Assembly (NCBI GenBank): GCA_030323885.1
Contig: CM059186.1
Span: 165,537,417-165,601,416, forward strand
Reading direction: 5' to 3'
From: Branchipolynoe longqiensis
Lineage: Eukaryota; Annelida; Polychaeta; Phyllodocida; Polynoidae
Length of the DNA stretch: 64,000 nt
Under the pieces are notes generated by a model. That model saw nothing but the letters and a program-made list of their open reading frames with translations, did not search any database and was not told the DNA's origin. Every line of letters starts with the position of its first letter. Positions within the stretch are counted from its first letter, which is position 1. Shown here one piece after another: positions 53,741 through 64,000 of this stretch. Made by a program: the position numbers and the translations under genes.

Positions 53741-55855
53741 GGGAAAATAATCCCCAGCGTGAATAGGCTAGGCCTATAATTAATAATGTATTTTATTATA
53801 ATACATAACAGTAAAATATTGAGATCACCTACAATATTCAAACGCGTAATTAAATATGTGTACAGTAAAGAGGCTTAGCCTATAGTCGGCACGTGCTCCA
53901 CTTAAATAAAGTACGTTAACGATAAATATTGCTACTCCTAATACAATATATAAATGCGTACCAGTTATGCATAATGTACTAAGGCTCAGCCTAGAATTTC
54001 GCATAATTAACATCAAATAATCAATTTTCAAAATTAGGGCCGAGTTTAAACATATTAACATAATTATTCCATATTCTACATTCTAATAGCTCTGATCCTC
54101 TGCTAAACCATAATTTGTGTATTAATATTCTCTCTTTTCCTTTAACTTCCATACGCATAATTTCACAATACTACACTGCCCCGGGAGCCGCGACAACCAC
54201 CAGGCGTCGTGCGCGGGTTTCGCGGGGGGGAAACCAGGCGCATTCCAGGACCACGCCCCCATTCACCAAGGCGCGGCACGCGTTGGACCTGGACGGCGCA
54301 CCCTCGCGAACCCAGCCATCTTCATCTCACGCTTCAGGGCACCACAATGGGTATCGTTTGGGGCACATATACATTCTGGGATTTCGGTTGGGGCGCAAAG
54401 GGTATTATCCATTATGTCATGTTAACACAATTACACTAAACTTTTCACACCCCGCTTATAAATATCCTATAATTAGGCAGCACAGAGGATCAGATTTAAC
54501 TATTTTATAGTCCCTAAATTAATTAATAATTTTATCCTTCCGTTCACGTTAGTCATAAATTTTCTCTGAGGGCAGCAGCTGGTAGTAGAAAATTTAATCG
54601 TAACGGGCAGTTTATAAATTAACATTAAAATTGGGATCTTTTAAAAATATAACTTAATTAATAATATATCCATACCAAAAGGTAAAATAAAATAATTAAA
54701 CAAAAATTAACTTAAAAAAAATATATATCTCTAGGCCAGGCGGCAATGAGGGATCATTATTATAAATACCATATTCCAAATTACTTATGTCGAGCAAATC
54801 GCTGTAATAACTACGTTCTAAATTACTCGCGAAATTAATTCCTTGGTTCCTTGAATAAAAAGTCAAGTAAAAATTTAACTAAAGAAAAAAAAAAAAACAT
54901 CCTGCCTCCTCACAGGAAACGTTCCCCAGGCCGGGAAGAGAAAGAATAATACCCCACTATTTCCAAATTTGCACACGTGCACCCAATTTAACTATTTCAT
55001 CTGGATTAAAACAAAGCATGTAACACCTGCAGAATACATGCCATAATAATAAAATTATATATATATCCTTGTGCGGCCTGCTTTCGGAAAACACTTAGGT
55101 CCACACTAAATGTAAATAACCGATTGTAATATATTGTACATATGTGTAGACTTTGCATATTATCCAAGAAGTAACGGGTAGTACACACCGTCCCCATGGG
55201 ACGCGAATTGCGCCCAAATTAATACGCATTTCGCGCACGAGGGTACCGTACTGGCGGTGATGCTGGAGTATGGTTCCCCATCACGGGGAAATATTAACAA
55301 TTAGCATATAACCTTAATAAATTCCCTCTGAGGGCACCAGCTTGTGAGTTGCCATAGTGTAATATAATTTAGCCTTTTTTTTATAGTATCTCTTCCAAAT
55401 TGGCGTAAAAGTTCTCACTATATTCGATAAGGGTTTAAATACGTTTCAAAGTTTCAGAATAAACAAATACCTGTACTGCGGAACATACTCCTGCAATTGA
55501 AAATAATATTAGAGGAGATAACATAAATACGGGTAGACTTGTACGTATTTAGGAGAATGGTCCTGAATTCCAAGTCAGAGTTTCACATTTCTTAAAACGC
55601 AGTATTTTCATACATATAACGGTAGTGCCTTGTGGCGAATACAAAATGCGTACGGTCATGTGCCGATGCGCATTTCTGGAGACGTCGAAATAAACTGAGT
55701 TAGAATAGCATATAAAAACACCGTCAACGCATATCGCGCACACGACGAGCGATTTCTTAAACGCGCGCTTGCGCCGCCGTGATGTCAACCTTGTCGGGCG
55801 ATTGCCCATAATGCCCTGCATACTTAGTCTGGCTGTCGGATTGTCATTTAGGCCT
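53741..55855. other. 3' noncoding region of the element, first part
   Basis: Mostly AT-rich DNA with one GC-rich patch at 54180-54410. 'ctctgagggca(g/c)cagct' recurs at 54563 and 55324. A 90-codon minus-strand frame (55549-55821) with a basic N-terminus 'RRRKRAFKK' is open, but nothing else supports it. Confidence 0.5.
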
Positions 55856-56345
55856 ATGCCATAGCTGAAACATCAATAGCTGGCATGGCTCACCTTGTTA
55901 AAAGTAACTGGTATACTTATGTAGAAATCAACCGAGTAGACGCGAATTGCGCACTCGCAGCTGTAGTGCTCGCAGCTAATTGCGCGGCTCAGGAACGCCC
56001 CTTAAGTCCTAGGGACTACGGCCTACAGCCTGCTCTCTGCATAAGGCACGCAGTTTTGCTGTTCATTTATTAAATCTGGTGGTAGTCCAACATTACCGTT
56101 GTCATTCGGTAACCCCTTTTCATTCGGGCATATGCCATAGCTGTTACATCGATAGCTGGCATCGCTCACTCTAAAAAAAAATAACTGTGTAAACCTAGAT
56201 ACGTATTGACCGAGCAGACGCAAATCGCGCGCTCGAAGATACAGTGCCCGCATTTGTTTGCGCGGCTCATGAAACGCCCTTTGAGTCCTGAGGACTATGG
56301 CCTACAGCCTGCTCTCTGCATAAGGCACGCAGTTTTGCTGGTTAT
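55856..56345. repeat. Tandem duplication of about 275 bp in the element's 3' region
   Basis: Copies start at 'atgccatagctg.' (55856 and 56132), contain 'acgc(g/a)aatt/cgcgc' and end with 'ggcctacagcctgctctctgcataaggcacgcagttttgctg' (first copy about 56030-56071, second about 56310-56341). The end block is identical. A third copy of the first 30 bp lies alone at 57801-57830. Confidence 0.8.
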
Positions 56346-56378
56346 TTGTTGGATTAAAACTGGTTGCGAGTGGCAATC

Positions 56379-56607
56379 CCATTACCTGGTAGGGAGTAAG
56401 CGTGGTGCGGTGCCCCAATTGGGAAAATGCGCCGGGAGTATTTAATTCTGCGGAGCCCACATGGGTTTTCCCATCGGGAGTACCACGACTTACGGTGCCC
56501 ACATTTGACTTTACGGTCGGGAGTACAATCTAAATGTACGGTGCCCAGATAGTAAGATCCGGTCGGGAGTATTTTATATATACGGGGCCCGCCGGTCGCC
56601 AGTAATG
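56379..56607. repeat. 229-bp block of about 45-bp units, copy 1
   Basis: Five degenerate units each pair 'tcgggagta' with a following 'acgg(t/a/g)gccc'. The block reappears at 58088-58316 with about 90 percent identity. Confidence 0.85.
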
Positions 56608-58087
56608 CGCCCTCCCATCTTCGTCTTGCCAGATGCTACGCTATGTGATAGGCACATACTATTGTTGTAGCGCTATCAACTGTAAATCCACCTATGATTT
56701 TGGCCAGAGTTGAGTACGCATTGAGCACGCACATTTTAACGCAGCATATATTCTAAAATGAACAATCTAAATAAGGAAAGAAATACCCCCAAGCACTCAG
56801 CATTGTCGGCGGGTTTTGTTCCCTTCAGGAGTAATCTTACAGCCAGGTCTATGTATAGGTAATAACCCATTATATTGCAGGTGCAGCATCGTCTAATCGT
56901 ATCTGGGCTTCCTCCACTGTAATTTTAATATTAAAACAACCCGCAGCCTTGTAGAATTCGCCGAGAACTGGACCGATAAATCTCTTCATGATGAATCGTC
57001 CAGTTCAATACATGGTTGCGGGGTGTGTTTAAATTTTGTCGGTAGCTCAATATTTCCTTGCGCTTCCATTTTTAAGATTCTCCCCATTTTTCTAGCCCAC
57101 GATCTAGTCACAAGGGATTCACGAGTAAAATGCGCAGGGGCGTTTGTCAATATAAACATTATAACGCTATTCATATAAAATTCTGTATGGCGCAAGTAAA
57201 ATGCGCGCCTCATTCAAATGTTGCCAAAAAGCGTTATAATAGTATCATTTATATATTAAACTTTAATATAAATTTTTTCCGATAGGATAAAAACAAAAAC
57301 ACGAAAGCCCAATAAGTTTGCAATGAAGAAAAAAATTCTTCCGAAGTCATGGTCAACGCAAAATATCTTCCGCCCTTTTGCGCGGAAGATATTTTCCACC
57401 CCGAATGGGATATACATAAGCGACGTTCCAACTTTGGATTTTCGGCTATGGTTATCCCATGTTATAGTTCTTGTTAAAGTTGGTATTCAAGCTACGAAAT
57501 AACACAGAAGAAGAGTTTTCCGGCCAGCAGCAACGGCCCCCAAGTACGTTCGCATCGCTAGAAGTCCGCCCAGGAGTCTTTTTGTGGGGCTTGATCCAGA
57601 CAGGTCGGGGGTGTAAAATAGAGCAGTGTGTGTATTAGTTTGATCATGACACCTCCGACATTTCATTGTTATACGCGGAAGCGTCGGTCCCGAGCGACCG
57701 GCTACAGCGCTACATTTGTTAGTATTAAGCAGGCTCGCGGCTCACCTCCTATATGCCTTTATTAGGAGGATTATTGCATTTTATTTTAATTTGGGGTTTT
57801 GCCATAGCTGATACATCGATAGCTGGCATAACCCACCCATGTACATGTATATTAAATCTGACATTAATAATATATATAAAAAAAAAAAACCATTGCTCAC
57901 ACAACGCATTTCAATTTTAAAATAACGAATATATATCCATATGGCAGCTATGGCGGTTCATGATGAAAGGGAGATCCTGTAAGGAGTCAATCCCCCTGAG
58001 ACCAAGCCTTGGTTGGCCATCTACCGTTTTGGCGCGGAAGTAAATCAGACAACAGTATTATTTGTCCAAGGGACACTTATGGATTTA
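56608..58087. other. 3' noncoding region of the element, middle part
   Basis: No supported gene. A minus-strand 75-codon frame (56986-57213) and a plus-strand open stretch without ATG at about 57470-57640 ('GVFLWGLIQTGRG') look mildly coding-like and could be exons. There is no further evidence. Confidence 0.4.
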
Positions 58088-58316
58088 CCATTACCTGGTC
58101 GGGAGTAGGGGTGGTGCGGTGCCCCAATTGGGAAAATGCGCCGGGAGTATTTAATTATGCGGAGCCCACATGGGTTTTCTCATCGGGAGTACCACAACTT
58201 ACGGAGCCCTCAAGTGACTTTACGGTCGGGAGTACAATCTAACTGTACGGTGCCCAAATAGTAAGAACAGGTCGGGAGTATTTTATATATACGGGGCCCG
58301 CCAGTCGCCAGTAATG
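58088..58316. repeat. 229-bp block of about 45-bp units, copy 2
   Basis: Same order of units as 56379-56607, starting 'ccattacctggt' and ending 'cgccagtaatg'. It lies about 450 bp upstream of the 3' LTR. Confidence 0.85.
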
Positions 58317-58767
58317 TCCTCCTCCTTTTGGGCGAATTAATATCATATACATTTGTGATAGGCACAAATTTGCGCTCGGCGCATTGTCTTTACTTGCCAT
58401 GCGGTAAAATTTTCTTAAAAGAAAATATAGACAACATTCACTCAATTATTCCTGAAAGCTATTTGCGCACGGGCGCATCTACAAGTACGCTATTGTCGAC
58501 TTTTTAGAGGTCAGTTTTGCGCCCTAGCGCGTTTATGGATGAGTATTTATATCTTCTGATGCACTTAGTTTAAGTTATTGAAAAGAAAAACACAACGAGA
58601 AGTAAAATTTGTGCCCAGCGCGGTCAGCGATAATTTTCGCTGAACGCGCCGGGAAACGGTCATAGCTTTATTATTTTCAGGTGCTACACCCGCGAGCCTT
58701 TGTAGTCTCGCCCACTTTGCTATTTTTCAGACGAACGACAGTTCCTGTTGTTCGTCTGGGGGAGCAG
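58317..58767 (+). other. Pre-LTR region with polypurine tract
   Basis: Ends 'ctgggggagcag' right before the LTR TG (58768), the expected place of the plus-strand primer. The tract is short. TTGCGC motifs at 58369, 58460 and 58516. Confidence 0.6.
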
Positions 58768-59697
58768 TGAAGTGGGCGTGTCTACTCGCCTTGAGCAATT
58801 TGCGCACTCGTCCAACGAGAGCGCAAATTGCTTCCGCATGTGCACGCGACGGTTCGCGGGGGTAAAGCGTTGCTTAGCGACTAGCTAAGCAACGGAAGAA
58901 GGTCGGGCGTTCGGGGCCTGACCCGGCAGACGTGTTTATTCGCGCTCTGTCAATTTCAGCCGATATTCGGTCTTTTTCTTATCTAAATTCTAAAACCAAG
59001 GTAATCAAATCACACGGGAGGAAAAGGGAGTTAGTAGCGCCTTAAATAGGTATGCATATTTCGTTGGTATCCTTGTTAGTTATGGTAAGAATAAAGTCGT
59101 GAGCTCTCGTGAAGGTGGACTGAGACGTTCCTTGCATTCTTTACTATCCTCCAGTATTATTGTGGATTAACCGCTATAGAAAACCTGATATTCGATTGCT
59201 TTATATGTAATTAAGGGCCTTAAGCCTAAGTAGGCCTTATGCAGTTACTTACTCCATCTGTGGGAATATAATGACAGACTATAACAGAATTTAACGTAGT
59301 GTTACTTCAAGGCGGAAATTAACGACATTAACTTAGAACTGATTATCAGTGACAGCGGCGGCATCCCTAGCCGTACGCGTACTTCTAGAATTATTCAGTA
59401 ACACAATTAATATACCGAAATGCGAAGGGGACAGCCAGCTAGTTGAAATAACCTAACTTATAGAAGTAGGGAAACTTTAGGCCTATAGGCGCGCTCGTCG
59501 GCGAATTGCGTATGTAGATGAAACTCTGGCTGGCCGCCTTTCGCGCGGGGCGGACACCGACGGCGATGGACTACCTGCAGACGGGAGGAGGAGCCGCAGC
59601 AGCCCGCGGCAGGCTCAGGAATTTCACATGGAAATTATTACATAACATTAACACGTTAGGCTCGCCTTAGGCGGGGGCAGATTAGCCGAACGGTTAA
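58768..59697 (+). repeat. 3' LTR
   Basis: Apparently identical to 39400-40329. Polyadenylation signal AATAAA at 59090; the right flank begins 'ata tacaaggg'. Confidence 0.95.
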
Positions 59698-59800
59698 ATA
59701 TACAAGGGTAACAAGAACATTTCCTCTTGCGCATTGGTGGAGTGCCCTCCACTCCCAGCTGTCGGGTAAATTGCCCGGCGGGCTCCCCCCTCATGTCACA
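59698..59800 (+). repeat. Family C repeat, right part
   Basis: Continues the repeat broken at 39399: 'acaaggg…ttcctcttgcgcattggtggagt…ccagctgtcggg' matches the complement of 9430-9545 in order. Confidence 0.6.
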
Positions 59801-59819
59801 CCCTGGAGGAATGTTGTTC

Positions 59820-61044
59820 TGGAAATATATATATATATATATGTATATACGTATCTACATTTATATCTCAGCACAATATAATTATATATATCAACCATTA
59901 CATTAACAAGATATATATATATATAGAAGCTATACTAATGAGTAGTGCACGTTGGCACCATCTACGAATCCACCTTCTGCACCACGTCTGTTGCTGCGAC
60001 GCCAATTACTGTCTACATATATATAGAAATTGATTGGAAGTACTGTATATGTTCCCCTTGGATGTATACGTGTATAATGCGTTATACATCACATATATAT
60101 ATATATATATATGTAAATATAAACACATACAGTAGTACCTGACGTTATTGACTCTATGATTGCTAAATCCCTGCCATGTGTGGGAGGGGGGGGGGGAATT
60201 CAATGTACTGACTCATTATTTTTTGTTTTTCAATGACATGACACCTGTTTTGTCAGGACAACATTAGGCTGGATGTAGCTTAGTCTAACTCAAAATGTAT
60301 CTGGCGGGCATTACTTGGTTATAGCGGATGGACATACATGTACCAGTACAAATATGTGGATATGTATTTAATATATATATATATATATGTATTTAATATA
60401 TATATATATATATATATTTTTTTGTGACAAGTTTTTTATTCTGCCCATAATGTATAAGCTCCTGTGAGGGTGCTTGTTTTCAACGCTGGACAGCTGTGAT
60501 ACTGGATTAGTCTGGTCCCACACTCAGAAGTGTTTACCTGATCTTTCTCAGGCCAACCTTTGCGGTTTTGGGTGTTAGTAGTTTCTATATTACTAAAAAA
60601 ACTAATATTATTAGTTTTTTGGAATTTTCAAAGTTTTTTCCTAAACTGTATATGATAACTTTGCCTACTATGTACATCTACGCAGATGACATACAGTCCT
60701 GCGGGAGAGGATCCCAATATATATGTATTTAATATATATATATGTATTTAATATATATACTATATAATATATGTATACATAATATACATATATTTATACA
60801 TATATAATGTTCATATATAGTAAAATCCGTGGTGCCACATTGGGGTTTGGCCAACCGCTAGTTTGCCAACTTCCGTAGGGGGGATAGGAGAGACGAGGAT
60901 GCTAATTGGATAATGCTCTTATCCGCCGGCGCCTCTGATCCAGTTAAGGGTTGTACGGCGCCGCAACCTGCCGAAAACAGCTACGATTGTCTCCGTAAGA
61001 TCAGTTTAGTCCGCGCCGTCCACTTAATTAATCTGTCCGCAGTC
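59820..61044. other. AT-rich DNA with TA microsatellites
   Basis: TA runs at about 59828, 59912, 60093, 60372, 60399 and 60720-60800. A partial family-C repeat (minus strand) is at 59950-60095. Nothing else recognised. Confidence 0.5.
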
Positions 61045-62121
61045 TAAAGCTAGGATTCCATATACGCGTAATGCGTAATGCGTTATGCGTTACGCGTTAT
61101 GCGTTATGCGAATGCCAGCATTCCATATACGCGTAATGCGTATTGCGTTATGCGTTATGCGTTATGCAGTGAAGTATATAAAAGTATATAAAAAGTGTGT
61201 GTGACTCTGTGTCTCTGTGTGTGTCTCTATGTGTGTCTCTGTGTCTCCGTGTCTCTGTGTGTGTCTCTGTCTGTGAGACACACACACACAGACACACACA
61301 GAGACACACACCCAGACACACCCACACAGACACACACAGATACACACACAGAGACACACACAGAGACACAACACAGAGACACAACACAGAGACACACACA
61401 GAGACACACACACAGACACACACACAGAGACACACACACAGACACAGAGACACACACACAGAGACACAGATACACACACAGAGACACACACACAGAGAAT
61501 GGGACGGTCCAAACATGGCTCAGTTTAGCTTGCTTTGAGGGATGTTAGGACCGTCCCAAATATGAAGACTTCTTCCTAACAGGTCCGTCGCATAAACCTA
61601 CATGGCTGTCCGTAATTATCAGTCGCCTCCTCCAGCCTTATATCAATGGACAAATGCAACTGATGCTTTTCTGTTCGCAGACACAGAGACACAACACAGA
61701 GACACACACACACAGAGACACACACACAGACACACACACACAGATACACACACAGAGACACACACAGAGACACAGAGACACAACACAGAGACACACACAC
61801 ACACACAGACACACACACACAGACTGATGCTTTTCTGTTCGCACCACCTTGTCCCGGCTGTCCGTAATTATCAGTCGCCTCCTCCAGCCTTATATCAATG
61901 GACAAATGCGACTGATGCTTTTCTATTCGCACCACCTTTACCCATTACGCATTACGCACCGATCGCTACATGGAGCGATCGGGATAATGGATTTTATTCG
62001 CATTCGCATTCGCATTACGCATTACACGTATATGGAATGTAGCTCATAGGTTTCAAGGCGTTTCGATTTTTTGTCGCATTCGCATTCGCATTACGCATTA
62101 CGCGTATATGGAATGCAGCCT
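61045..62121. mobile_element. TIR element with expanded CACAGA microsatellites
   Basis: The left end 'taaagctaggattccatatacgcg' mirrors the right end (complement 'taaggctgcattccatatacgcg'). Sub-terminal 'gcgtaatgcg/gcattacgc' repeats lie at both sides. Inside, (CACAGAGACA)n arrays occupy 61190-61496 and 61678-61824. The segment 'cagtcgcctcctccagccttatatcaatgg' occurs at 61619 and 61870, so part of the interior is duplicated. It is related in layout and internal sequence to the pair at 62122-63337. Confidence 0.7.
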
Positions 62122-63337
62122 TAAAGCTAAGATTCCTTCTACGCGGTATGCGGCATGCGGTATGCGAATGGCAGGATTCCTTCTACGTGGTATGCGGCAT
62201 GTGGCATGCAGCACACAACTGGCTATATTTAAAAAGTAAAAATAAACAAGTATACTCCATACTGCACTGTATATGACCTAATATGGGATTTATATATATG
62301 TACCTCTTGGTACGTCACATGGGGGTTCCTACCTTTATAATTACCAAATTATAGATAAGTATTCATATTTTTGTGGCTATGGTAGCATTTTTACCAACCC
62401 GAACCCCCACCACCACTACCATATGTTTCCCCTCCGCACCGATGTGTGTGACCGTTCCGTAATGATCAGTCACCTCTCCTAGTCTAAAACTAATGGACAA
62501 GTGCGACTGAGGTTTCTATTCACATACCGCGTGCCGCATGCCCCATGCTGCATCGATCGCTACAGGGACCGATCGAGTTGTCGCATTCGGATTCGGATTC
62601 GCATTCGCATACCGTGTGTAAGGGATGTAGCCCATTGACTTCAAGGCGTTTTGATTTTTTGCCGCATTCGCATTTTCATACCGCATACCGCATACCGCGT
62701 GTAAGGAATCTTAGCTAAAGCTAAGATTCCTTACACGCGGTATGCGGCAAGCGGTATGCGAATGCGAATGCGGCAAAAAATCAAAACGCCTTGAACTCAA
62801 TGGGCTACAACCCTTACACGCGGTATGCGAATGCGAATGCGAATGCGAATGCGACAACTCGATCGGTCCCTGTAGCGATCGGTGCGGCATGCGGTATGCG
62901 GCACGCAGGGTTTGAATAGAAACCTGAGTCTGATGTGTCCATTAGTTTAACACTAGGAGAGGCGACTGAGCATTACGGAATGGTCTCACACAAGGGTGCT
63001 GAGGGGAAACATATGGTAGTGGTGGTGGTGGGGGTTCTGGTTGGTAAAAATGCTACCAGAGCCACAAAAATAGGAATACTTATCTATAATTTGGTAATTA
63101 TAAAGGTAAGAACCTCCATGTGATGTACCAAGAGTTACATAGATATAGATGCCATATTAGGCCATGTACAGTGCAGTATGGAGTATACTTGTTTATTTTT
63201 ATTTTTTAAATATAGCCAGCCGTGTGCCGCATGCCGCATGCCGCATACCGCGTAGAAGGAATCTTCCCATTCGCATACCGCATGCCGCATGCCGCATGCC
63301 GCATTCCGCATACCGCGTTTAAGGAATCTTAGCTTTA
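62122..63337. mobile_element. Two TIR elements in head-to-head array (1.2-kb palindrome)
   Basis: 62122-62715 and 62718-63337 are inverted copies meeting at 'gaatcttagct-aa-agctaagattc'. Each is bounded by 'taaagctaagattcc' plus 'acgcggtatgcgg' repeats. Each holds the same interior, for example 'tcaaaacgccttga', 'gatcggtccctgtagcgatcg', 'accaccactaccatatgtttcc' and 'tatagataagtattc', in opposite order. No ORF. Non-autonomous. Confidence 0.85.
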
Positions 63338-63537
63338 GGCCGGCGCAGCTCTCGGGGTGGTGGAGGTGTAGGTGGGGCTGGGGGTGGGGGTGGGGGCGGG
63401 TGGCAGGGGGAGGGTGGTACCCAGCGTGTACTGCAGTGTGTACAGTAGTTGTAGGACCCGCGTTCAACCACGCCAATCACCAGCGGATCTCAAACCTTGT
63501 ACGAACTGGCGCTGTGTCATTTGGCACTCCTTCCGAT
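63338..63537. other. Unassigned, GGGTGG-rich
   Basis: G/T-rich stretch at 63355-63415. Nothing else. Confidence 0.3.
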
Positions 63538-63591
63538 TTGTTTGTTTGTTGCTGTTTTACGTCCTAGCAACATCTAAGGTCATCTCAGGAC
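63538..63591 (-). mobile_element. SINE 3'-end fragment
   Basis: 'gctgttttacgtcctagcaacatctaaggtcatctcaggacg' preceded by a GTTT-rich tail. Confidence 0.7.
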
Positions 63592-63690
63592 GACACTCCG
63601 TCCGATGATTGGCCACCTGCTAGGTTAGGACAATATTGATTTCGCTGCAGAATTGTCCGTTGAAGGCACGTTCTACTATAGTTCATTTCT

Positions 63691-64000
63691 TTGTTTGGGT
63701 TTTGCGTTCAGGGAACATCTAAGGTCATACCAGGATGGGTACCGACTTGTGACAGTGCTCACTCCTGGCGACTTTGCAGTGCTGTTCAACTGGGAGACCA
63801 GGCCGTCAGCATCATGACCTCAAATCCCACTCAGTCACATTATACTAACAATAGTAACATTGAGCCAACTAGTCCTTGCCCTATTATAATAGTGCTGCGC
63901 GCCTGGCTAGGAAGTTACTAGGATAAATGTGTATGTCATTGGTTTGGCTCGACCAGGGTTCGAATCAGTCGCTTCGAATACCAAGATCTATCAAACCGGC
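63691..64000 (-). mobile_element. tRNA-derived SINE, running off the window
   Basis: Tail at 63698 ('gggttttgcgttcagggaacatctaagg'), full body, and the B-box side of the head ('gaccagggttcgaatc') up to the window edge. Confidence 0.82.

Larger units (their letters stand above)
39400..59697 (+). mobile_element. Giant Ty3/Gypsy LTR retrotransposon, about 20.3 kb, with extra genes
   Basis: The LTRs at 39400-40329 and 58768-59697 appear identical over 930 bp. The order is LTR, tRNA-His primer-binding site, gag, -1 frameshift, pol (protease, RT, RNase H, integrase), antisense spliced SGNH-hydrolase gene, large sense ORF3, about 5 kb of repetitive 3' DNA, purine-rich tract, LTR. Integrase after RNase H places it in Ty3/Gypsy. 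Typical members are 5-8 kb, so about 12 kb is additional. The flanks match one family-C repeat (compare 9420-9680), and 'ata(t)' at both edges is a candidate target duplication. gag and pol are intact. Confidence 0.96.

Overview
This window is animal nuclear DNA, probably from an invertebrate, although nothing in it fixes the phylum. It contains tRNA-derived SINEs, CR1-type and other LINE 3' ends, pogo/Tigger-like MITEs, other terminal-inverted-repeat (TIR) elements, a DIRS retrotransposon, a Ty3/Gypsy retrotransposon, and many satellite or microsatellite tracts. I found no host protein gene and no credible cellular tRNA or rRNA gene.

Layout. 1-33850 is a mosaic of short interspersed repeats. 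One SINE family appears about a dozen times, with two copies head to head at the left edge. There are also five pogo-like MITEs, three TIR elements of 0.7-1.6 kb (two of them inside copies of one AT-rich repeat), truncated LINE ends, and long simple-sequence tracts (CT at 7460-7918, CATGACATA at 22225-23180, CACACCCACACT at 30796-32134). 33851-39300 is a DIRS element with gag-like, RT/RNase H/methylase-like and tyrosine recombinase ORFs between 45-bp inverted repeats. It has a frameshift and a lost recombinase arginine. 59700-64000 is again repeats, including a 1.2-kb palindrome.

The main find is at 39400-59697: a 20.3-kb Ty3/Gypsy LTR retrotransposon. Its two 930-bp LTRs look identical when read side by side. 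It has a primer-binding site matching tRNA-His, and intact gag and pol joined by a U_UUU_UUA -1 frameshift site followed by a stem-loop. Beyond pol it carries cargo I do not recognise as standard. (i) On the opposite strand there is a three-exon gene with clean splice sites encoding an SGNH/GDSL-hydrolase-like protein (motifs DSRG, GICD and DGVH). (ii) On the sense strand there is a 1077-residue ORF with Cys/His zinc-finger-like motifs, a coiled coil and proline-rich repeats. (iii) About 5 kb of 3' DNA holds two copies of a 229-bp block, itself built from roughly 45-bp units, plus other duplicated modules. The hexamer TTGCGC/GCGCAA recurs through the whole element.

How the parts would work together: gag and pol supply particle, protease, reverse transcriptase, RNase H and integrase. 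The antisense gene must be transcribed separately. Its introns would survive retrotransposition because the genomic RNA carries them as complement. The role of the SGNH protein and of ORF3 is not known to me. The SGNH gene has two apparent single-G deletions in G runs, so it is either just starting to decay or affected by assembly errors.
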